From: Alectoria sarmentosa
Taxonomy: Eukaryota; Ascomycota; Lecanoromycetes; Lecanorales; Parmeliaceae
Reading direction: 5' to 3'
Assembly (NCBI GenBank): GCA_009733775.1
Contig: WOGZ01000579.1
Location: 1 to 13,900 of the forward strand
Length of the DNA: 13,900 nucleotides
The translations under genes were made by a program, and so were the position numbers. Shown here piece by piece: positions 9,130 through 13,900 of this stretch (position 1 is the first letter of the stretch; the number at the start of each line of letters is the position of its first letter). A model generated the notes under the pieces. It was not told where the DNA came from. It saw nothing but the letters and a program-made list of their open reading frames with translations, and searched no databases.

Positions 9130-9253
9130 TATGAAAATATGATGTAAGACATTTAATTATATTGCTTTAAAAGTGTTATGAAGGAAAGTGCGATTATGCT
9201 ACGAGCGCATGCGCCCGTGTCACGTGACCTATCACGTGACCTGAATTTCGACA
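9130..9253 (-). repeat. 5' LTR of the minus-strand copia element
   Basis: 124 bases, from TATGAAAATATG to AATTTCGACA on the plus strand; the first bases are TGTGG in the other copies, so G-to-A changes have altered this end. It keeps AGCGCATGCGC and two intact TCACGTGA sites four bases apart. The homology shared with the 1787 and 13541 copies stops exactly at the terminal ACA at 9253. Transcription of the minus-strand element would have started in here. Confidence 0.8.
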
Positions 9254-9780
9254 AATTATAATCAAATTTATAACGCTTACGAAAAAGATCGTGAGGTTAA
9301 ATGAACGTTAAATTATACGATAATTCGATTTTTCAACATCGTTATCAATTTATTTGATTTCATATATTTAAAAACGCATGCGCTCGTCGTTATTATTAAC
9401 GATTTTTTTAAACATACTTAACAATTCATATTTGTCTTTATTATCATCAAAGATGTTATTAAACATCATATTTAAACGAGCGTAAATTTCAACAATTTCC
9501 GCATTTATATTCAAATTTACAAATATTATACTTATTGCAAAAAGAATTAACACGACATTAATAAATGCGATTAACGCAATAAATGATTCAACGAATCAAA
9601 CGATTTAAATTAAAAAAATCGCGAAAATCGCGATAATCGTGATAATCGTGATAATCATGATAATCGTGATAATCGTGATCGTGAAAATCGTGAAAAACGT
9701 GATCGAAAAGAAAATTTCGAATTTAAATCAATTAAAAAATCAAAGAAGTAATTTAATAATGTTAATATAATTATAATAAT
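9254..9780 (+). pseudogene. Gag relic of the plus-strand element with an Arg-Asp-Asn repeat
   Basis: On the plus strand a frame with several stops leads into a repeat at 9617-9715 that reads NRENRDNRDNRDNHDNRD, then RDRENREKRDRKEN. It is built of CGTGATAAT units. Arg-Gly-rich linkers are common in copia gag near the nucleic-acid binding part, and Asp in each unit may be former Gly (GGT to GAT). The upstream residues, such as NFNNFRIYIQIYKYY, give no firm domain match. An opposite-strand open frame at 9368-9553 lies in the same codon register and I treat it as a shadow. The gag call rests mainly on position before the protease. Confidence 0.45.
9617..9715 (+). repeat. CGTGATAAT (9-base) tandem repeat
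   Basis: Around eight imperfect copies of a nine-base unit, from AATCGCGAA through several AATCGTGAT units to CGTGATCGAAAAG. Codon-sized periodicity (three codons) and the Arg retained in nearly every unit fit a repeat in a coding sequence. The Arg codons are CGN, so they sit at CpG. Confidence 0.7.
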
Positions 9781-9949
9781 TATTTAATCAACAATCGTTC
9801 GTTGCTTTATCGCTCATATTATTTTTATTATTTTTATCGTTCTTAAATCGATTTTCGAGTTTATCACAAACTTTAACGTCTTAAATAAAAAATTTTATAA
9901 AATTATCAAGTTCAAAATTATCGATAAAACGTAAATTATTGCTTTATTT

Positions 9950-10430
9950 ATTATAATAACGATATCTTTTTTTTAATTTCGCGATTGTGCTTGCACTTAA
10001 CATATAAATTATATTTTTTCAATTTTCAAAATCTTTAAATCTTTTCAATTTTCACGTTTTATAAATAATTTTATTAATAATCGCATAATTATCGATTTCA
10101 AAAACATCGAATTCGAATGCAAAATGAATAATATCAAGCGCACCTTAACTTTTCGAAACGTTTAATTCATATTTAATTACGATTTTAATTTCATATTTGA
10201 AAAATAATTAAAAAAATAATTATTTTTTTTAAATTTTTTTTTCGACGATATTATCGTCAAAAAACAACGTTTTTTTTAAACGTATTTAAAATCGTTTTTA
10301 TGCGCTCGATATTTAAAAAGAAATCTTTTTAATTTTAATAATCGTCAATAAAAAAATCCTCGTTTATGATAAATTTTCAATTAAATATATTCTTAATAAT
10401 CAAAAACTTTCAAAACCTTTATTAAAATCT
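9950..10430 (+). pseudogene. Protease and pre-integrase relic of the plus-strand element
   Basis: In one plus-strand frame I read FRDCACT, a stop, then HI, with a candidate catalytic Asp at 9983-9985. Its spacing to the following His is that of the copia protease site, and the ACT-stop-H part fits a variant of it. Downstream come IFSIFKIFKSF, IIIDFKNIEFE, IKRTLTFRNV, stop, FIFNYDFNFIFEK, then FDDIIVKK. This is the usual order of protease tail and pre-integrase motif (an NV...P...NL pattern, with Pro changed to Phe). Confidence is lower at the active site than in the tail, because Ser and Gly are replaced by Cys and Ala, which RIP-type change alone does not explain. Confidence 0.6.
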
Positions 10431-10439
10431 CAAATTAAT

Positions 10440-11300
10440 AAAGCAATTTTTCGAATATAATATATATATTACGATTATTTGAGCGTTTAAAATCTCAAAA
10501 AATTAATTAAAATGTGCGTTAAAATGAATTTTTTCATTTCATTTCTCGACGATATTTACGAATTATGCTTTATAATTAACATAAAAGTGAAATCACATAA
10601 ACGACACATTATTTTTAAAAAATAATAAAACGATTTAATTCATATCGATTTTCAAGATTTATTCGATATTTTTTAAAATGATTTTAAATGAATAATCATA
10701 TTCTCTAATGATAAAACCTTTCGATTTAACGTTTATTTATTATTTAATAAATCTAATTTAACAATTTTTATCGCATTCAAAATGTTTTTTAATGATTTAA
10801 AATATAACAATAATAAATATATTCGTTTTCGCATTAATTATGATATTAAATTTGATAATTATCAAATGAAAGCTTTTTAATTATTCAAAAATATTATTTA
10901 AAAAGACATCGTATTTAATAATTCTCAAATAAATAATAAATTTGAATGTTTAAATATTATTATTCAACGTAAAATAAACGTTATATTTAAAAAAAACAAA
11001 TTGTTTTAAAAATATTGAATAAAATTCGTTTAAACGATTAATATTTTTTGTAATATTTAATTCGTTATTAATCATAATATTATCTCATTCGAAATCAATA
11101 TCGAATCTTCTTTTGATGTATGTCATTTACGCATCATCAATCAAATCGATTGTTATTAAATTATTCTTCGCAATATTGATTAAAAGAAATATCAAAATCG
11201 CATCGTCAAAAAGCGTTCTTTAAAATATCAAAATAAAAATTATCGTATGCTCTTAAACAGCGATGAGATAATTATTATTTTTAATATTAATTAAATCGAT
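10440..11300 (+). pseudogene. Integrase relic of the plus-strand element
   Basis: Plus-strand frame with a zinc-binding region (YLSV, NLKKLIKMCVKMNF, VKSHKRH). The core follows: NDLIHIDFQDL with the first Asp at 10647-10649, RFNVYLLFNKSNLTIFIAFK, YIRFRINYDIKFDNYQ with the second Asp at 10854-10856, and NNSQINNKFECLN with the Glu at 10944-10946. Then come QRKINVIFKKNKLF and a typical copia tail, FDVCHLRIIN. After a frame change at about 11160, LKYQNKNYRMLLNSDEIIII continues the family pattern. The second Asp and the Glu are separated by 29 residues instead of the usual 35, suggesting a small deletion. Stops occur where Trp is expected, for example before KDIVF. Confidence 0.85.
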
Positions 11301-11902
11301 AATGTTTTTTTTCAAATTCATTTTTTTTAAATTAAACATCATTATCATCGAAAAATAAATTAATATTTATCGCAATAAATATAAATTCGCTGAAAACATC
11401 GAGCATCAAAATCATTTATCTTTTTTTTCATTTATAATTTCAAAAAAAAAACGTCAAAAGAGACATATAATTATCGAAGAAAAAATTGATGATTTATTTA
11501 ATTTCATTTTAATCTTAAAAAGAATTTTGTTAAAAATCGTAATCGTTTTAAACACATTTAATTTAAAATTTGCAATTAAATAATTATTTAATACGTTTAA
11601 CGATAATATTGCAATTTCTTTATTCACATCGACGATCAAATTTATTATTTATTTCATAATCAATAAAGTTCTCAAATTTGCTTTTATTACAAAATCGTTC
11701 GAAATCACGAAATTATATCGAAATTTTACTTCGAACTCTTTCGTTTTATTAATAAAAATCGCTTTCGTTAAATTTTATAAGTCTCAAAACTTTAAAAAAA
11801 ATTATAACGAATTCTTATCGCAAAATGCATTAATAAATGATTATATAAAACGAGATCGATTATTTTATTATTATTAATAACATTTGAATCTTAATGAATT
11901 TA
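11301..11902 (+). other. Pol linker of the plus-strand element, no motif recognised
   Basis: This lies between the integrase tail and the reverse transcriptase start, the variable linker in copia pol. I find no conserved residues. A 61-codon opposite-strand open frame at 11454-11639 shows no domain and I consider it chance. Confidence 0.4.
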
Positions 11903-12610
11903 TTTTCAAATGCGCGTGTTTTAAAAGACAAATAAATTTATAAAATCAAAAGAAATCTTATTGATGAAATCGTTTAACACAAAATTCGTTAAATAATTTA
12001 TGATTTCGAATAATGAAAAAAGATCGATTTTAACGAAATTTTCGTCTCGATAATCAAATTTATAAATTATAAAATCATTTTCGCTCTTATAACAATTTTG
12101 AATTAAAAATTTAAATAAATAAACGTCAAAATCATTTTTTTATACGACGATATTGAGAAGACAATTTATATAATATAATTCATAAATTTTAAAATAAAAA
12201 ATAAAAAGAGCAAAATTTATAAATTTATAAAAACGTTATACGATTTAAAGCAATTTTCGAGAATTTAATATAATAATTTCATAACATATTTTAAAAAGTT
12301 AAATTTCAAATCTATTATTATTAATCTTTCGATATTTATTAATAACATTATCATCGTTATTATTTATGTGAACGACATTTTGTTTATAAATTTCGATAAA
12401 GTCGATATTTAAGCGATTAAAAATAAGTTTTATAAAAAATTTGAGATAATCGATTTAAATTTATACATTTATTATTTCGATATAATAATCATAAAAAATT
12501 ATGTTAATCGCATTTTGCGTTTTAAATAAACAACTTATATCAATTTTTTTTTTATCGATTATAATATAATTAAATTCGCGATTATTTCAACTCTTATCAT
12601 TAATGATAAA
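11903..12610 (+). pseudogene. Reverse transcriptase relic of the plus-strand element
   Basis: One plus-strand frame reads ARVLKDK, stop, IYKIKRNLIDEIV, then YDFE, DFNEIFVSIIKFINYKIIF, INVKIIFLYDDIEKTIYI, IYKFIKTLYDLKQFSRI, and the catalytic site VIIYVNDILFI at 12356-12388. In that site the first of the paired aspartates has become Asn (AAC at 12371-12373) and the second is kept (12374-12376). FYKKFEIIDLNLYIYYF follows. This is the Ty1/copia (RVT_2) pattern throughout. Stops at former Trp and Gln positions and the YVND change mean it could not be active. It is clearly distinct from the minus-strand reverse transcriptase in spacer residues. Confidence 0.9.
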
Positions 12611-13330
12611 TTTTATATCGTCGAAAATAATTTCGTGATCATTAAAAAATCTCGTCACGTTTATCAATTTATCGTCGATTTTTTTATATATGCGATATTA
12701 AACACGCGCCCGAATATTACCTTCGCAATTTCAATAATCTTTCGATACAATTCGAATTTTGATATCTTTTATTAAAACGCAATTAAGCGCATTTTTCGAT
12801 ATCTCAATTATACGAAAAATTGACAATTTATATTTTAAAATGATTTTAAATCTTCTATAAATTATATCGACGCTAATTGAACAAATAATCAAAACACTTA
12901 ACGTTTTATTTTTAAATACGTTTTTGATATAAATAATGCGACAATCAATTAATTTTTTAAACGATAATTTATACGTTTTTAATTTATGAAATCGAATATA
13001 TCGATTAAATTTAAATTATCAAAAAAACGATTTAATTACGCGAATTTTTCAATTAATTTAATTCAAGCGTTAAATGTTCTTAAATAATAATAATTTATTA
13101 CGACAATTAAAACGTTATAACGCTGATCAAAAACCTTCAATTTCATATTCGTATTAAACATATTAACATTCAACATCATTATATATGAAAATAAATCATC
13201 ATCGAGAATATCGCCTTAAAATATGTTTTTATCAATTAATAAATAATTAATAATTTTATCAAAATTCTCTTTAAAAACAAATTCGAAAAATTTCGTCAAT
13301 TAATCAAATTGAAACATCGCTTATAAATGA
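12611..13330 (+). pseudogene. RNase H and C-terminal relic of the plus-strand element
   Basis: The reverse transcriptase frame continues with SRHVYQFIVDFFIYAILNTRP (TRPN at 12704-12715), then ISIIFRYNSN, NAIKRIFRYLN, and the YIDAN aspartate motif (Asp at 12869-12871). Next is a block ending in FFKR and a stop, where the family has a Ser-Lys-Arg-Gln signature. The tail, FSLKTNSKNFVN, ends in a cluster of stops at 13301-13330. The retained Pro in TRPN is encoded by CCG, a CpG-protected codon, whereas Pro positions elsewhere have changed. The end at 13328-13330 is my best estimate of the original stop region. Confidence 0.82.
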
Positions 13331-13341
13331 TTTCTCGCGTC

Positions 13342-13438
13342 AATTTTAAAAAAATTATCATTATAATTTTAAAAAAATTGTTATTATAATTTTAAAAAAC
13401 CAATTATTATTCAACTTCAAAAAAGCAATTATTATTTA
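13342..13438 (+). repeat. 23-25 bp minisatellite after the plus-strand pol end
   Basis: Four copies of a unit like AATTTTAAAAAAATTGTTATTAT start at 13342, 13365, 13388 and 13413, with a weaker fifth near 13466. It begins just after the last pol stop of the plus-strand element, so it belongs either to that element's 3' region or to the DNA between elements. Confidence 0.7.
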
Positions 13439-13540
13439 TAAAATTAATTTAATATTATTATTCAATAACTTTAAAAAAACGATTTCATTAATTTTTACAT
13501 TTCGAATAATCGATCGAATTTATTCGCAAAATCTCGATTA
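13439..13540. other. AT-rich spacer before the right-hand LTR
   Basis: No gene or LTR is recognised. It separates the minisatellite from the LTR of the right-hand element, and contains no convincing polypurine tract or LTR for the plus-strand element. Confidence 0.4.
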
Positions 13541-13665
13541 TGTGGAAATAAGATGTAGAACACTTAGTTGTATTAGTCTAAGAGTGCTACGAAGGAAAGT
13601 GCGACCTATGTTACGGGCGCATGCGCCCGTGTCACGTGATCTATCACGTGACCTGAATTTCGACA
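13541..13665 (-). repeat. 3' LTR of a third, less mutated minus-strand element
   Basis: 125 bases, from TGTGGAAATAAG to AATTTCGACA on the plus strand, giving TGTCGAAATT...CCACA on the element strand. It keeps the perfect palindrome GGGCGCATGCGCCC (13617-13630) and two TCACGTGA sites four bases apart (13632-13651). Compared with the 1787 copy it has G and C where that copy has A and T at most differing sites. It also differs by transversions and one extra base, so it belongs to a different insertion. A reading frame crossing it on the plus strand (13542-13760) is an artefact of the LTR. Confidence 0.85.
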
Positions 13666-13675
13666 CTCCCCTTCG
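13666..13675 (-). promoter_or_regulatory. Polypurine tract of the right-hand element
   Basis: On the minus strand these bases read CGAAGGGGAG and directly precede the TGTCGAAATT LTR start, the expected place for the plus-strand primer. It is the best preserved copy of this site in the window. Confidence 0.7.
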
Positions 13676-13900
13676 TACGCATATTTTTAAAAAAATCGAA
13701 CGTCGAATAAGTAAGGTGAATCGAGCGTCGGATAATTATAATGAGCTTAACGTCGAATAACTAATGTGAAATCACCCTTATGCACTTTTCTTACCTTCTA
13801 TGCGCCTCATAAAAACCCGAATTTCAAAAAATGAGATTCGAAACTCGCGATGTTCAAAGCCGGATAAAAAGAGTGAAAATCGAAAATCTGAAAACGATTA
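13676..13900 (-). mobile_element. 3' noncoding region of the right-hand element, runs off the window
   Basis: This matches 1921-2330 of the first minus-strand element in order: ACGTCGAATAA repeats, AAATCACCC, then ATTCGAAACTCGCGATG and GAAAATCTGAAAACGATTA. Only one copy of the unit that is duplicated at 2014-2305 is visible. Its lower AT content suggests that the rest of this element, beyond the window, is better preserved and still holds readable pol. Confidence 0.7.

Larger units (their letters stand above)
1787..9253 (-). mobile_element. Ty1/copia LTR retrotransposon, heavily mutated, minus strand
   Basis: A full-length but dead element. The LTRs at 1787-1910 and 9130-9253 are both 124 bases. 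They share small indel and base states that separate them from the 13541 copy, so I take them as a pair. Between them, read leftwards, are the end of gag, protease, integrase, reverse transcriptase and RNase H in copia order (integrase before reverse transcriptase). A polypurine tract adjoins the left LTR. Total length is about 7.5 kb, roughly 7.15 kb without the inserted segment at 5027-5336. Pol carries many stops at former Gln and Trp codons. The bases flanking the two LTRs (TTTCT on the left, AATTA on the right) do not form a target-site duplication, so the ends may have been rearranged after insertion. Confidence 0.8.
9254..13330 (+). mobile_element. Second Ty1/copia element, plus strand, different family, no LTR seen
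   Basis: A second dead copia element, read rightwards: gag end, protease, pre-integrase, integrase, reverse transcriptase, RNase H. Its motifs differ from those of the minus-strand element at many non-RIP positions, so it is another family and not an inverted copy. The frame changes at least twice (between protease and integrase, and between integrase and reverse transcriptase), showing indels as well as point mutations. It abuts the minus-strand element's 5' LTR on the left and ends before the 13541 LTR on the right. No LTR, primer site or polypurine tract of its own is evident, so it is probably truncated at both ends. Confidence 0.75.

Noticed and set aside
9130..9253. Reading the 124-bp LTR as a MITE, because its ends TGTGGAAAT and ATTTCGACA form a near-perfect inverted repeat
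   Set aside because: Two other copies are followed by shared sequence starting with a polypurine tract, and two copies flank a copia element. That fits an LTR better than a short DNA transposon.
9368..9553. 61-codon minus-strand open frame (ends KKIVNNNDERMRF)
   Set aside because: It lies antisense, in the same register, to the frame that leads into the Arg-Asp-Asn repeat of the plus-strand element. No domain was recognised.
11454..11639. 61-codon minus-strand open frame
   Set aside because: It lies across the variable linker of the plus-strand pol between integrase and reverse transcriptase, and has no recognisable motif.
13542..13760. 72-codon plus-strand open frame rich in Arg
   Set aside because: It begins inside the LTR and runs through the palindromes and polypurine tract. 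It is open only because this copy is less mutated and lacks TAA-rich sequence.
1..13900. Possibility of a novel defence or metabolic gene system
   Set aside because: Every readable protein motif belongs to Ty1/copia gag-pol. No other gene family, tRNA or rRNA could be recognised on either strand.

Overview
This window contains no intact gene. It is a very AT-rich tract of decayed LTR retrotransposons, most likely an AT-rich isochore of a filamentous ascomycete. The decay looks like repeat-induced point mutation (RIP). Conserved Ty1/copia protein motifs can be read on both strands, but almost every change in them is C-to-T or G-to-A: Gln and Trp codons have become stops, Pro has become Phe or Leu, and Gly has become Asn or Lys. 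Arg codons (CGN) and other CpG-containing codons survive. The organism is inferred from this pattern only; no marker gene is present.

Layout, left to right. Bases 1-230 hold a TGTTGAAATT repeat, probably the edge of another LTR, followed by featureless AT-rich DNA to 1480. Bases 1481-1786 are an old LTR with a fragment of the sequence next to it. Bases 1787-9253 form one minus-strand copia element. Its 3' LTR is 1787-1910 with a polypurine tract beside it. About 1.1 kb of 3' noncoding DNA follows, then broken pol read leftwards: RNase H and C-terminus 3066-3890, reverse transcriptase 3891-4530, integrase about 5690-6290, protease and pre-integrase 6291-6715, and the end of gag to about 7140. 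Then comes a long unresolved 5' region with a cluster of hairpins (8525-8926), a possible primer binding site, and the 5' LTR at 9130-9253. An LTR-like segment of about 310 bp (5027-5336), much less mutated, lies inside pol between integrase and reverse transcriptase.

Bases 9254-13330 are a second copia element of a different family on the plus strand, with gag end, protease, integrase, reverse transcriptase and RNase H in order, but with no recognisable LTR of its own. Bases 13541-13900 are the 3' LTR and adjoining 3' noncoding DNA of a third, less mutated minus-strand element, related to the first, that runs off the right edge.

Functionally nothing here should make protein. In their intact state the parts would have made a Gag-Pol polyprotein: capsid, protease, integrase and reverse transcriptase/RNase H. 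What remains of interest is the mutation pattern, which spares CpG, and several short sequence structures: LTR palindromes, hairpins, a GTCAACAA array and a possible half-tRNA primer site.
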